64,000 nt of DNA from Triglochin maritima (GCA_963682175.1 OY821784.1:29183621-29247620); one strand, 5' to 3'; positions 1-12,683 are shown, counted from the stretch's first letter. The notes: generated by a model not told the origin, from the letters alone. A program made the numbers and translations.

Positions 1-12
1 CCGACAATTTTG

Positions 13-52
13 GACCGCCAATTGGCGGTCTTGGACCGCTAATTGGCGGTCC
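13..52. promoter_or_regulatory. Tandem pair of palindromes upstream of the LTR TATA box
   Basis: 13-30 is a perfect 18-base palindrome, GACCGCCAATTGGCGGTC. 33-52 repeats it with one imperfect pair. The pair sits about 120 bases upstream of the TATA box, in the U3 part of the LTR. Equivalent pairs occur in the other Athila-like LTRs and leaders and in the copia LTRs. A role as a protein-binding site or RNA stem is inference. Confidence 0.6.
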
Positions 53-171
53 ATATTGCTCAGGATCCGTCGAAATTTCTCCTGGACTTGTATTAATGTT
101 CGTTTAGGCTATTTGTGGTATTGGTTTAGTCCCACATCGGGGGATTGTCCCCGATTAGCTTTTTCCATGCT

Positions 172-180
172 TATAAATAG
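172..180 (+). promoter_or_regulatory. TATA box of the plus-strand LTR
   Basis: TATAAATAG follows a conserved AGCTTTTTCCATGC block. The same block and box occur in inverse orientation at 38509-38517, 51438-51446 and 62308-62316, so the LTR promoter position is conserved in the family. Confidence 0.6.
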
Positions 181-1203
181 AACTCTTCACCTTCCATTGT
201 AATTACCCATTGTTTGGTGGCATTCTCTCTACTAAGGAGTGAGCCTTGAAGCAATAACTCAAGGTGGAGAAGGATGCTACCTTCAATGTGAGTCATTGTT
301 AATAAAAGTTTATTTGTTTCTTTTAATCTTGTTTTGTTATGTTGTTTGTTTTGTGTGGGTTGCTTTACTTTGTTTAATTTCTTGTTTAGTAATTTTAGTA
401 TCTTAGTTAAATGTTTTCTTTACTTAGTCTAATCAGTAGTGTAATGAGTAGTGAGTAGTTCCATCCCCATTTGGGGGGTGGAGAAATATGTGATATAATT
501 ATGTAGTGTATTAAGTGTGTGTTATTTTTATCCATTGAGCTTTATATGATTTCCATAACCATCTAATGGGTCTCCACTCTTATCTTTGATATGCTAATGC
601 TCTTGAATGAAGCTTAGCTTATGCTTTGATTAGTGGACCTATTTTATGGGGAATGATAAGGTTAGGATATGGATGAAGTTAATATTGGAAACACAAATTG
701 TAATGTATGTGCTCTTGTTGCCTTTACCTTAGCTAATGTCTTGTATGTTTTAATGATGTAGTGAAATCTTAATTCATGTGGAGGCATAGTAGGGTATAGT
801 CTTTATACTTGAGTTCATGTAGCTTCATTCCAATTAATGTCTTGTATGTTTTAATGATGTAGTGAAATCTTAATTCATGTAGAGGCAAAGTTGGATGTAG
901 TTTTATGATTTCATGCACTACATGTTGTGAGGAGCTTAATGAACACACACACACTTCTTTATGTTCACATTATTTCTCTACCCCCTTTGGGGTTTAGTTT
1001 TATTGCTTATCTTCATTTCCTTTTGCATTCTAGTTTAGCATTGTAGTGTAGTTTAGTGTAACCAATCTTTCTTCCCTTTCCTTACCTCTCGCCTTCGCAC
1101 AAACCAAGTGTCGACACACCTCCCAGTGGACGACCCGTATTTGCCACCGCTTCAACGCGGCCGTGCACTTGCGGTAGAAATATAAAACGATCAATCAAGT
1201 TTT

Positions 1204-1221
1204 TGGCGCCGTTGCCGGGGA
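1204..1221 (+). other. tRNA-Asp primer binding site (PBS)
   Basis: TGGCGCCGTTGCCGGGGA is complementary to the 3' end of plant tRNA-Asp including CCA, the usual primer of Athila/Tat-type gypsy elements. It lies six bases after the LTR end. It is a primer site, not a tRNA gene. The next bases are LTR sequence of the opposite strand, so the element was rearranged exactly here. Confidence 0.85.
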
Positions 1222-1682
1222 CTAAACACGTACTATAAATGGACATAAAACAACATAATACACAACCCGAGTCAACCATGTCGCATTTGGACAAATTTAG
1301 ACCGCTGCTTGGCGGTCTATATGTGTCTGATCGAGTCTGGATTTTGGTGGCTCGGTTCTGGCTTGATTTCTTGTTGTTTGATGAACCCGATTTGGTTCTT
1401 GATGGTTGGGACCGGATTTAATTGCCAAAATACTCCTAATTAAGGTGTGGAGCTTCTTGATTTGCTCATTGATGCCTTTTGTTTACACCCGGGTCCTTCT
1501 CTCTTCCATCTCAGTCCATAAGTCTTGCAACTTAGTCATTTTCCTTGCTTTTGAGTCCTTTTTGAATATCTTCTTCTCAAACCTATTTATTCCAGAAACT
1601 TAAATATAAACTCGTTACATAGCATTGGTTAGGCTAAAATAGAGGATATAACACAAATATATGCATGATATGATGTCAATCA
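1217..1682 (-). repeat. Truncated Athila-like LTR, minus orientation
   Basis: Read on the minus strand this starts with TGATTGACATCAT, the outer end of the family's LTR, and runs to the GTTTAGTCC block, where it is cut and fused to the primer binding site of the plus-strand element. It contains one palindrome arm pair near 1300. A G-rich stretch lies next to its outer end at 1683-1700 on the minus strand, the polypurine tract position of a 3' LTR. Confidence 0.75.
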
Positions 1683-3245
1683 AATACCCCCAAACCTAAC
1701 TTTTTCTAGTCCCGAGCAAAACAAAGAAAGAGAAAAATGAAAGAAAGGAAAATGCATACGTAAAACAGGGAAATCATAACTCACTTTCGAAGGAATCATG
1801 GTTTCACTTAGCATGTGTAACAAGCTATTAAACCTCCTTGCCACCAAGGAGGAGAAGTGTTGTCTCCTGAGGGTTTTCAGTGGATATACCCACAAAATCT
1901 GAACATTGATGGATTAATCAACCTAGAAACACGACTCGATGGACTCATTTTCGTCGATCATTGGACGCGGTAATTCTACGGGCCGACTCTATATATGTAA
2001 TTAGTCCACACACCTAGCCTAATGAATCATTCGTGAAAGTTAATTAAGGACTTAAGTGAAAGACATGGGCAACCTTAACTTCTTAAAGTGATATATTGTA
2101 TAAAGTCCATTAAAGTTCTTATTTGACGCTTTCTTTTTTTATTATCTTTGGAGCATTACAATGGTTGGTGTTTGATTCTCCCAGGGTCGGGTTTCGTGCA
2201 TCATTTCCTGTGAGGACTTATACTATCACATACACCTTCCCCCAAATCTCCACATATGGCGATCCCTACCACCCGTGTAACGAGAGTTCGGTCGTTGCAT
2301 CCCAAGTCAGATGACTCGAAAGCACCAGGCATTAAGTCCCCTCAGACCTAATTTCCCGAGTGGTAGGAGCCGTGCTAGAAGAGAGAACATCACTTATTTA
2401 TTTATTTACATAGGAACCAAAACCCCTACACTTAAAGTTTCACGACAAGATTTTAAGGGTCCTTGACTACGACAAACTTCCTTATACTAACAGACACGAA
2501 TTATTTGACTCACTAGGTTCAGGGTGAACTTCTTTAGTTGTTTGAGTACTGAAGCCCTATGATTATTTGCCCCCCGAGGGAAAACCAGGGTGCATCCTTA
2601 CGACTATATAAGACCTAAAGCCGGTATACTAGATATCCTAATGCATCATTATAAAGACAATTTGGGAGCTCTCTTTTTAGTTTGCATCTCAATGGTTTTG
2701 CACATGCTAAACACACGCAAAAACCACAAAACATTTTCTTTCGCAAAGACATGAAAATTTTGAAAGAAATGTGAAAATTTTAAAGCACTAGGCAAGCAAA
2801 AGAAGACAAGTCACCCAAGGATCATGAAAAACAGATATATCAATATTAAATGCAACGCACTATCATGACCCTAACAATACAAACAAAAGAAAAGGAAAAG
2901 AAAAATGAAAAAGACTCGACTCCACATATATACAAACGTAAAGCACCCCCCACACTTACTTCATGCATTGTCCTCAATGAATGTAAGTACGATACTACAT
3001 GAATTCATACATGAAAAAGAAAAGATCTCACCAACGTGAAGCATAAACGGAAGTTCATGGTTATGTTGATGGACATAAGCTCGAATTTCCAAAAATCTGT
3101 GAAATACTTAAGAGGGGAAACAAATACATGAAATAAATGGAGCCCAAATACTCAAGGGTTGGGGCCATAAAACCCAATGCCCACTTGTGGAGTCTTTTGT
3201 TTTTTTCTTTTTTCTTCCGTTTTTTGTATTTTTTAGAACAAAACA
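1683..3245 (-). mobile_element. 3' non-coding interior of an Athila-like element
   Basis: It is collinear with 39043-40610: polypurine tract, the CCCGAGCAAAACAAAG block, a long stretch without open frames, then a block near 3020 resembling 40380. It encodes nothing recognisable. It ends near 3245, where it abuts the middle of another LTR rather than a coding region, so protease and everything upstream are missing from this unit. A long conserved 3' non-coding region is typical of non-autonomous plant gypsy derivatives. Confidence 0.7.
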
Positions 3246-3884
3246 ATGAAAAATTATTTTATTAATTGACTCACATTACTAGTAGCATTCTTCTCCACCT
3301 TGAGTTTTTGCTCCAAGGATTACTCCAAGTAGAGAGAATGCCACCAAACAATGGGTGAATAGAAATGAGGAGGAAGAGTTATATTTATAGGCATGAAAAA
3401 AGGTAACTGGGGACAATCCCCCGGTACGGGACTAAACACATACTATAAATGTACATAAAATAACATAATACACGACTTGAGTCAACCATGTCGCTTTTGG
3501 ACACATTTGGACCGCTGTTTGGCAGTCTATATTTGTCTGATCGAGTTTGGATTTTGGTGGCTCGGTTCTGGCTTGATTTCTTGGTGTTTGATGAACTCGA
3601 TTTGGTTGTTGATGGTTGGGCCCAGATTTAATTGCCAAAATACTCCTCATTAAGGCGTGGAACTTCTTGATTTGCTCATTGATCCTTTTTGTTTCTTCTC
3701 TCTTTCATCTCGGTCCATAGGTCTTGCAACTTAGTCATTTTCCTTTCTTTCGAGTCCTTTTTGAATCTCTTCTTCTCAAACCTATTTATTCATGAAACTT
3801 AAACATAAACTCATTACATAGCATTGCTTAGGCTAAAAATAGAGGATATAAGTCACAAATATATGCATAATATGTTGTCAATCA
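3246..3884 (-). repeat. Second truncated Athila-like LTR, minus orientation
   Basis: It resembles 38390-39042 from the middle of the LTR to its outer end (GTCAATCA in plus reading). It contains TATA-like TTATATTTATAGG near 3370 and one degenerate palindrome pair near 3510. Its outer end joins protease coding sequence directly at 3885, with no polypurine tract, so about 2 kb normally present between protease and LTR is lost. Confidence 0.7.
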
Positions 3885-5904
3885 GTGAACTTAGTTGTTT
3901 TCAATTCTTCCAAGTTCAACTGTTGATAAACAAAAGATGAGAGGACGTTGATCGCTGATCCTAAATCAAGTAATACATTACTCATGCTAGTGTCCCCTAT
4001 CATACACTGAATAGTAGGACACCTGGGGTCCTTGTACTTTGTGTATGTGAGATTGGACAAAAGTGAGCTCGCACTCATAGCTAAGAATGCTTTCTTAGAA
4101 ACATTGTTCTTCCTCTTTGTTGTGCAGAGATCTTTCAACACAAAGCATATTGAGGTATTCGTTGGATGACATTCAATAAGGGGATGTTAACCTGCACTTG
4201 TTTGAAGACCTCTAATATCTTATCCATTGTATCACTCTGCTTCTTGGTTAACCTACTAGGATATGGAGCTTTTGGGAGGTAGGTTTTCTGTGGTTCCTGA
4301 GAAGGAGGTGTTGGTTTATTACCGTCAGCCTCTTTCTCACCATCATTCCCACCGAGGGGCTGCATAGAAGGTCGTGGTGGCAAGGAAATGTGATTGTCGA
4401 CATGCTTTCCATTTCTTAAGGTTACAATGTCATTGACATGGTGAACATGTTCCTCCACATAGTTCACTTGCCGCCCCTTAGGTACTGAACTCTCATTTTG
4501 CATGTGTGGTGGTTGGTACATGCAGGGATTAGCCTCAGGCTGGCTCGGAAGCATCCTTGGTTCTCTTACATGTATAGATTGGGCCAATTGGCCCACACGA
4601 AGCTCAAGAGATTTCAGGGATTGCTTTGTGGAAGCGAGATCTTGCTAAGTGGTTGTGAGGGCTTGACCCTGGTTAGATATGAAAATTTTGACCAACTTCT
4701 CAAGCGACCCGAACCCGGTTTCATTATTCTTTCCACTGGAGAAACCTGGTGGGCCAACAGGTTGGACCTGGGTAGGATGTGAATGAGATGGATGGATGGA
4801 TGATGAATGCATATTGTGTTTGTAAGGTGGTGGTTGGGGTTTGAATAGTTAGAAGGACCACCTTGGCCATTATTTTGGCTCCAAGAGAAGTTTGGGTGAT
4901 TCCTCCAACCTGAGTTATATGATGAAGAATACAAGTCATTTTTGGGGCGATAGTTAATGGCATTGACCTGCTCCATTTCTGGAAGAGTGTAGCCACACTC
5001 CTCGGTCACATGACCGACCATACCACATCTATGACATGAAACAGAGTTACTTGCAGATGCTTGGAAACTTTTCATTTGGTTCTGGAGCTCCATCGAGTCC
5101 ATACGACGCATCAATACTGCATAGCGTGCCTCATCGGTCCTATCAGAATTGATGGCAAAAACCGGTCCTCCTTTGCTTGATTGGAATTTGCGATCCTCGC
5201 TCCTATGCTACTACGTGATGTAGGGGTTCCCTAACACATTCCCATTCCATGGACTTTTCAGCGAGGTCTTCCAGAAAGGCCCTTGCGTCCCTCTCTTCCT
5301 TTCCCAAGAAATCTCCCTGACACATGGATTCAAGAAACGTTCGAGGTGAAATACTAAGACCTTCGTAAACAATTTGACAAAGGTGCCACAACTCGATGCC
5401 ATGGTGAGGGCACGAGGAAAGTAGCTCCTTAAACTTCTCAAAGTATGCATGGAATGTTTCATACTCGAGTTGATAGCAAGAATTGATTTTTTGTCTCAAC
5501 TTTTGAGTCCGATGATGAAGAAAATACTTTTTGAGAAATGTAGATTGAAAGTGATCCCAAGTTGCGAAGGCACTCGCTTGGTGGCTATACAACCACTTCT
5601 TGGCATCCTCTTTCAAAGAGAAAGGGACTAGTCAATGATGGATGGAGTTTGTGCTCAACTGATGTAGCTTAAACATAGTACAGACCTCCTCAAATTCTTG
5701 GAGGAAGCGATATGGATCACCCTTACCCGGGAAATGAGGGAGCATGGAGATATACTAAGGTTTCATCTCAAAGTGGTTCCCTGTTGCTTGGGGCAATGTG
5801 ATACAGGACGAAAGAGTAGCCCATTCCGGAAAGCATCAGTCACGCAGAGAAATGGGAACAAGTGGGTCAAGCAACTGCTCCTCCTCGCGGCGCTGATAAG
5901 CCAT
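3885..5904 (-). pseudogene. Athila-like gag-protease pseudogene, truncated in protease
   Basis: Reading starts at an ATG at 5904, equivalent to the ATG at 49389 in the better copy. In order: a Retrotrans_gag-like capsid segment (5203-5616, with KEDAKKWLY and FLKKYF), a CCHC zinc knuckle CX2CX4HX4C (near 5025), a glutamine/proline-rich linker, and the start of a retroviral-type aspartic protease with a DLGSAINVL active-site loop (near 3975). The frame is broken several times between these parts. Coding stops at the LTR junction about 25 residues after the active site. Gag packages element RNA in virus-like particles; protease would mature it. No reverse transcriptase or integrase follows. It cannot make a working protein. 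Confidence 0.8.
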
Positions 5905-7110
5905 GAAACACGTATTGTGTGGGACACGAGAAGGTGAAGGTGTTAAGAAATTGACTACCGAGGCAGGATTGATGACGTTCATCGTCAAATGGCTACTCTC
6001 GTCTCGTGCCTACACAAGCATGCAGAAAGGTGTGCACACACACGAACCAAACGTAAAATATTTTTTTAGAACAACGAAAAACTAAGAAGGGTGCGTAGAT
6101 GAGAAGACCAAAGGATGCAGAGGAGAGGGGAGAAGTCCTTAAGCTACGAAGTATGGGTGAGGGTAGCAGACAAACAATCAAATACAGCTCAAACAACTTA
6201 TGGCTATAGGTTATTAGGCTAGACGACGCCTAACTTTGAGATCACTAGTTTCGACATGCCTCACCTCCCTACAACGAAGACCACAATGCCCAGCAAGTAA
6301 TCCTGGATCCGGAGATCTAGTACCTTCTACTATCGACAAGGCAAGCGACGCTAATCAGGTCATGCCGGTCTCAACTGGGTCACTCCACTAGTGCATGCGA
6401 AATCCTGGTGGGCCGATGTCTACTTGCTTTTAGAATTAAGGCTTTAGAGGTGGTTTTTGGGGCTACGGAAGGGGTGATGAAATCCCCCACCTTATCTTTG
6501 TAGACTACAGGTGATGCCCCTTAATTTGATTTGATTCTTAAACTAGCAAGCAACTCACCAAACAAACACTCACCTCAGTCTTGTTTCCATGCAAACCTTA
6601 CTTATGAATGTACTAATGGGTAAATGAGTGTTAAGGAATGCGTACCTCGCTCCAGCAATCAATGAAAGAAATTTAAACTAAGAGAAGACAAATAACATGC
6701 TCAAGTCATCACTAGATGACGCATGACCTAAACATAGAAACTGCCTAATCTTTTGCTTTAGCTTTTAGTGTGCAAGTTGATTAAAGGGGATTTTTTTTGT
6801 TGTTAAGAGGTAAACTGGGAGCAGTAAAAATCTAAAACAAATCAAGAAACATGCTCCCAGACACCAAACATGAAGTGTGAGCTACAGGAGAAACTACATG
6901 ACTAACAGAGATTACCAGACCGCCAATTGGTGGTTCCAGACCGCTGACTAGCGGTCTGTTTAGCTCTAAGCGCATATCCCAAGCTCCCACCAAAATCTGG
7001 ATCTCACCTTACCACCTGAACAACACCACAACTAAAACAAAAAATTAAAACCACTCGAATCACCCAAGCAAAGGTTGGGACAAGGCGCACCTGGAAATAG
7101 TGCCAAAACT
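5905..7110 (-). mobile_element. Untranslated leader of the truncated Athila-like element
   Basis: It lies between the LTR at 7111 and the gag start and matches 49390-50576. A decayed primer binding site is seen at about 7089-7106 on the minus strand: TGGCAC at its start is intact, the rest is degenerate. A palindrome pair lies at 6918-6959. No open frame of note. Confidence 0.7.
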
Positions 7111-8409
7111 TGTTAAACGTTTTACTAATTAACCGCAAGTGCACGACCATCGGTGAAGACGGGGCAGGCATAGGTCGATCCAGAGGGAGCATTGCTAACC
7201 TTTGAGTGAGCAAAATCAAGTGGGAAATAAAAATGGAAGAAGAGATCATTACGCTACTATTAAAAGACGATTATACTATGAACGTAAAACAAACTAGATT
7301 ACGATGCAAATGAAAACTAGAGAAATTCAGAAAAGGATATGGAACAAAATATGGATGAACCCCTGAGAGGCGGAGTGTGTGCACATATGAGGTGAGAGAA
7401 GTGATGAATGACGCATGTAAGCATGTATGTGTATGGTGTCATGTGTGTTTCTTCATGCATAGGAAGTGTCTAAAGATTTGGCAAGAACTATCATTTCATT
7501 CACACAACAAATTAGCAATTAGTACTTGATTATCATGAGATGAGGCTTAGCGCCAGAAGTGTCTAAAGTTATGACAAAACTCATCAAAAAGCAGGAGCTC
7601 ATGTTAAGAACGAAGCTAAGCATGGGAGGTGTCTGAATTTCATGGCTAAACCCATCAAAACATGTTTCTTCAATCAATCAAGCGAGTAAACACTAATACA
7701 AACACACGACTAATATGTAGCATATCCAATAGGAAATTTCAACCAATAACATGAGGAAACAAAGCATGGGAAGTGTCTAATTCTTATGGAAAAACCCATT
7801 ACGAATCCCCAACATGTAGATGATTAAAACAAACCCGATGAACATACAAATATTCAAGTCAACACAATCAAAATTCGTCAAACATCAAAACCTCAAAACA
7901 TAAATGTACATCATCTCCACCCCGAAAAGGGGATGGAAGTACTCACTACTCATTATGCTAACATTCATATTAAGAAAAGAAAACATCTAACTATACTAAG
8001 ATTACTAAAACACAATTAAGCTAAGGATGCAAGAATTAAAAGAGACAACATGAAACTAACAAAGATTTATTTTATTCATGACTCACATGACTAGTAACAT
8101 CTCTTCACTTGAGTTTTTGCTCCAAAGCTTTACTCCAAGTAGAGAGAATGACCACCAAGCAATGAGTATATTACAATGGAGGAAGAAGAGTTCTATTTGT
8201 AGAAATTAAAAAGGAACCCGGGGACAATGCCCCGATGTGGGATTAATGAAACTTCTACAAATGGATAAAAATAACATAATACATAACCACAAGAAGCCAG
8301 GTCAGATTCTGAGCATATTGGACCGCCAATAGCCTGTCTAGGGCCGCCAATTGGCGATCATGTTTGGTCGAATTCGAGCCGATTTAGGTTGACTTTTTCA
8401 TTGTTTACA
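7111..8409 (-). repeat. Athila-like LTR shared by two units, outer end truncated
   Basis: It starts, in plus reading, TGTTAAACG next to the decayed primer site, and continues through the GCAAGTGCACGA block, the CATCATCTCCACC block at 7910, a TATA region near 8190 and a degenerate palindrome pair near 8320-8360. Past about 8400 it switches to 3' non-coding element sequence without the last few hundred bases of LTR. With gag sequence on its left and 3' non-coding sequence on its right, it serves both as a 5' and a 3' LTR. Confidence 0.7.
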
Positions 8410-8984
8410 TCCCGAGAAAAACATAGAAAGAGAAAAATGAAAGAAAGAAAACATACAAAAAATAGTGAAATCCTACCTCACTTTCGTAGGAATCATGGTT
8501 GCAGTTAGCACGTGTAACAAGCCGTTAAGGCCCCTTATCGCCAAGGAGGAGGAGTGTTGTCTCCTGAGGGTTTTCAGCGGATATATACACACAAAATCCG
8601 AACATTGATGCATTATTCAACCTAGCAACTCGACTTGTCAGACCTACTTTTGTCGATCATTGGACACGATAATCCTACGGGTCGACTCTATATATGTATT
8701 CAGTCCACACACCTAGCCTAATGAACCATTTGTGCAACTTAGTTAAGGACTTAAGTCAAAAAAAGACATGGACAACCATAACATCCTGAAGTGATACAAA
8801 GTGTAAAGTCTATTAAGGTTCTTATTTGTATTACAATATTTTTTTTCTTTCATTTTTCTTTTTCTTTTTTTCCAACAATTTTTTTCTTTTTACTGGTTGG
8901 TGCTAAATTCCCCCAGGGTTAGGTTTCGTGAATCATTGCCTATGAGGACTTACTTTATCACGTACACCTTCCTCCAAATCTCAT
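8410..8984 (-). mobile_element. Fragment of Athila-like 3' non-coding interior
   Basis: It matches 39060-39600 (CCCGAGAAAAACA, the CTCACTTTCGTAGG block, the GGATTTCGTG-free T-rich stretch). It ends abruptly near 8984, where unrelated sequence of the 2.1-kb-LTR element begins. No coding potential. Confidence 0.6.
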
Positions 8985-9803
8985 ATAATCACATACATGT
9001 CAAGCACACAAACATAAAATAAATCCATTCACACACATGTTGGTGTGAGTTTATATGTTCCCGCGTCCTTGACCTCTGCGCCTTCTCAGCTACCTACTAT
9101 TGCACCATGGATGTAGATATTACAAAATATAAACATGCATCTCACAATTTCAAAAATTGTCTAGTGCAAGTCCTATGTAAAAATCCTCTCATAAGCATGC
9201 ATATACATAAATAATTGGCTTTTACATATACATAGGCCCCTGTGATTGAATAATAATAATAACAACATACACATCATTCATTCACACATGGCTTCAATGA
9301 AACATATAAACTCACTTGTCCCTGCAAAAGAGAACTAGTGCAACGCATATATATACTATATATTACACGATTTAGTTTATCCTTCATCTCTTAATCAAAC
9401 AATTCCAAAATCATTTGAAATCCATTAAAAATAATTTTATGCATCCATAGTTCAAAATATAAAATATTTGAACCGAAGTTTATCCAAATTTCCAAAAGAA
9501 AACTTTAATGGAAAGATAAACTTATGTGTCCCTTTGGTTTAGTCGATTCCTTATAAAATTATCATGTAATATAAAACGAAAACTTTACGTATAAGACATA
9601 AGTCTAAATTTTAATTCGAACATTTATATGACGTGTTTTGAACATTTAAAACTATCAAAAGAATCAATTAGAATTAAATCAACAAAACTGTCGGAAAACT
9701 CGAAAAAGACATCAAACATGAATTGTTTCGATTGGAGATGGTAAACAAAAATTAATTATATAGTCTAATCATTAAAAATATGAACTAAATGCTCCAATAC
9801 CAC
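8985..9803 (-). mobile_element. Leader fragment of a 2.1-kb-LTR retrotransposon with PBS
   Basis: It lies directly inside the LTR at 9804-11887. On the minus strand the LTR end is followed by GTGGTATTGGAGC (9791-9803), which resembles an initiator tRNA-Met primer site with two mismatches. The remaining 0.8 kb is AT-rich without an open frame. The rest of the element was lost at the 8984 junction, so its superfamily cannot be assigned. Confidence 0.5.
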
Positions 9804-11887
9804 TGTAGCATTTCGTGCCCCTATGTATGTATATATTTTTAAAAATTTATACATGCATAGATGATCGATTTCCATATTTTCAATAATTTCATGTACATTG
9901 TTTTATATTTATTCTAAAACCCAAATGTTCTCTAAAACCTTTATAAAGATCCGGAGTCTCATCACACGTCGAATCGCCGATTGATTCCCTTCCAAGTGTT
10001 CACCAAACTCTATACAAGATTAGAGAGAAAGGAGCTAGCCAATCAATCTCTAATTAAGTTTAAAATCTTGCTAATAACCCCTCTAAAGCTCCCTGAGATT
10101 TAATCTCCAAAAGCTTGGAATAATTAAAAGAAATTCGGATGGATTAGTGGGGAGGTTAGGGAGAGAGAATTTTGCATTGCTATGTAACGAGTAGGGAGAG
10201 GAGACCTATTCATAGGATCTCCCAACACCCACATCATGGGCTACACACTAACCCATGATATCTTGCTTTTCTCTCCCTAAAATCAATCACAAATTGTCAC
10301 ATAATCATCCTTAAAATGTTTGCCATAATTGGAATAAATCAAACCCATGATCAACAATAATCTTTGAATAATTCTAGCAAAATCGCGCTCACCGGTCGAC
10401 CGATAGGCTAACCATCACACGCTACCGGAAACCGAACGGTCGACCCATCACATGCTAGCAAAGCTACTGTGATTTTTCGGTCAAACAGAACACACAGATG
10501 GTCGATCGATTCTACATAAGAAACAACTACTGGAAGTTTTCGATCAGACTGAGTCATAAGTCGGTCAACCGATTACCACCAAGAAAAATTCGCGGAAGTT
10601 CCTGGAAGTTTTTGGTCGAACCACGACTTCTACTGGTCGACCGATTAATCCCAGAAAAAATTCCTGGAATATTTTGATCGACTAACACGTCCATCCGGTT
10701 GTCTGTTCACACACGTGATGACTACTGTGAATTTTCGATCGACTGGTCTCTGAAAACATTCGACCGTTTTGTCCGATTTTTGTCTTTATCAAATTTTGGA
10801 TTTGTATCCAACAAAATTTGATCTTTGGGGCTTTTAGCAAATTCATATATCTTATAATATATTATCATATGTAATGTCAAACTATTACGCCCCATAATAC
10901 ATACATATCATATGAATTTATTCATGATTTTAATTATGTCAATTTGTGATGACATATTGATTTAATCCATTCACCACGTGTATCCTGTTTCACATGAAAC
11001 CCGATATACCATATGAATACAAAATCAAGCTTCTTGTTTTTCAGTTTTGTGGTGTGACCTATAGGAGGATCTAAACTATATTGACAATGATATTAAACAC
11101 TTAATATCACAAACTATAAATAGTATCTAGCTACACATTATAGTTACCCAATTAGCGTAGATGCCTTGCTCACTCGAACTAAACATGATCCATTTAGTGA
11201 TGCAAGTGAACCACTTGTGTCCGTCCTTTGCCTCATGCTATTAAGAATATACACAAAGTCAAAATGTGCCACCTTTGTATTATATATCCATTTCTTGATC
11301 TCTTAAGCTAATTATAACTATGTAACTTAACTCAAGTTACATTGTGCACATTATAATTAAGAGGGGCAATGATAATCTTTTGACTAGCTATCTTTTCTAG
11401 TGCAAGTCGAGCTCAACCAACTATTGCGTTTATCACTATGCTCATTGATGGCTTTTGACAATAGTCAAATTGAACACTTGTGAAAAGACATAAGTTTCAT
11501 ATATTAGGATTCAAGACACGGTGAAAATATTAATGACACATAACACAAATCTATAATGTTTCACTTGCTAGGTCTATTCAATATATAAAAGTAATAATTT
11601 TCCTCTTTTATATACTCGTGTCGTCAAATATTTGTTGAGCTATAATAATCGATGACCAACACGACAATTTTATCTCTGTAATTATTGTTCCATGTCAATT
11701 ACCATGATTGTGAATACCTTTGATTTATGTAAACCATTATCTTTTAGTGCTCTACAGTTAAGGACCAAGAACCTCTTCCTTAACACTTCTAAAAGACGAA
11801 TATAATGATCAATGAACAAAATGTTTGCACATCCAATTCATAATAATTGACATATAAAAGTAAAACTTTTAGAACACATACCTTTCA
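9804..11887 (-). repeat. 5' LTR of the 2.1-kb-LTR family
   Basis: It runs TGTAGC...TTTCA in plus reading and is collinear with 17667-19831 and 45380-47510. It contains a GGTCGACCG-type array at 10391-10765. Because leader sequence flanks only its left side, this is a 5' LTR, not a solo LTR. Its right flank is the middle of an Athila-like LTR, so it inserted there; the left half of that target has been lost. Confidence 0.75.
10391..10765. promoter_or_regulatory. GGTCGACCG-type palindrome array in the LTR
   Basis: At least seven variants of CGGTCGACCGAT lie here, separated by 30-60 bases, upstream of the presumed TATA region on the minus strand. Several spacers contain a recurring CTGGAAGTTTT or ACTGTGAATTTTC phrase. 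Equivalent arrays occur in the other copies of this family and in the unrelated Tekay-like LTR. Confidence 0.5.
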
Positions 11888-12683
11888 CATCATCTCCACC
11901 CCTCAAAGGGGATGAAACTACTCACTACTCATTATGCTAACATTCATATAAAGAAGAGAAAACATTCTAATTATACTAAGATTACTAAAACACAATTAAG
12001 CTAAGCATGCAATAATTAAAAGACAACATGAAACTAACAATGATTTATTTTATTCATGACTCACATGACAAGTAGCATCTCCCCACTTGAGTTTTTGCTC
12101 CAAGTAGAGAGAATGACCACAAAGCAAAGAGTATATTACAATGGAGGAAGAAGAGTTCTATTTATAGTTATGAAAAAGGCAACTGGAGACAATCCCCCGA
12201 TGTGGGTCTAATGGAACTTCTACAAATGGATAAAAACATAATACACAACCAAGAGAAGTCGGGTCGGATCCGGAGCATACTGGACCGCTAATTGGCTGTC
12301 TAGGACTGCCAATTGGCGGTCATGGTTGGTTGGATTCAACTCAGTTTCGGTTGGCTTCTTCATGGCTTCAATTCACCACGTGTGGTGCACCCGGATTGGT
12401 TGTTTCAATTCAGGTCCTTCAACCAACATACTCCTCATGATGGTGTAGAGTTTGTCAGTTTACTATTTGGTCCCTTCGGGCTTACGTCTGGGTCCTTCCC
12501 TCTTGCAGATGGGTCCTTGTGCATGACAGAGAGATCCATTTTGCTTTATTTAAGTTTTTTTTCTCTTCCATTCTCTTCTTTATTACATAATACTTGAAAT
12601 ATAACAACGCACTTGAGTAGCACAATATTGGGGTAACATTTAGGATATATAGCATGAATATGATGCATGATATGCTACTAATA
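11888..12683 (-). repeat. Athila-like LTR, left half removed
   Basis: It resumes at the CATCATCTCCACC block found at 7910 and continues through a TATA region near 12155 and a palindrome pair at 12281-12319 to an outer end resembling 20643 (ATGATATGCTACTAAT). It was the target of the 2.1-kb-LTR element on its left. Confidence 0.65.

Larger units (their letters stand above)
1..1197 (+). repeat. Athila-like LTR, plus orientation, 5' end outside the window
   Basis: This is the reverse complement, at family level, of the LTRs at 37646-39042 and 61431-62844. It holds a palindrome pair at 13-52, a TATA box at 172-180, the conserved pyrimidine/GGGG stretch near 470 and a conserved GTGCACTTGCGG block near 1163. 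It ends in TCAATCA, followed six bases later by a tRNA-Asp primer binding site, as expected for a 5' LTR. Complete relatives are about 1.4 kb, so roughly 200 bp should lie left of the window. The interior that should follow is missing: three bases after TGGCGCCGTTGCCGGGGA the sequence matches an LTR of opposite orientation. Confidence 0.85.

Noticed and set aside
1204..1221. Possible tRNA-Asp gene
   Set aside because: Only the 18 bases complementary to the tRNA 3' end are present, six bases after an LTR. It is a primer binding site.
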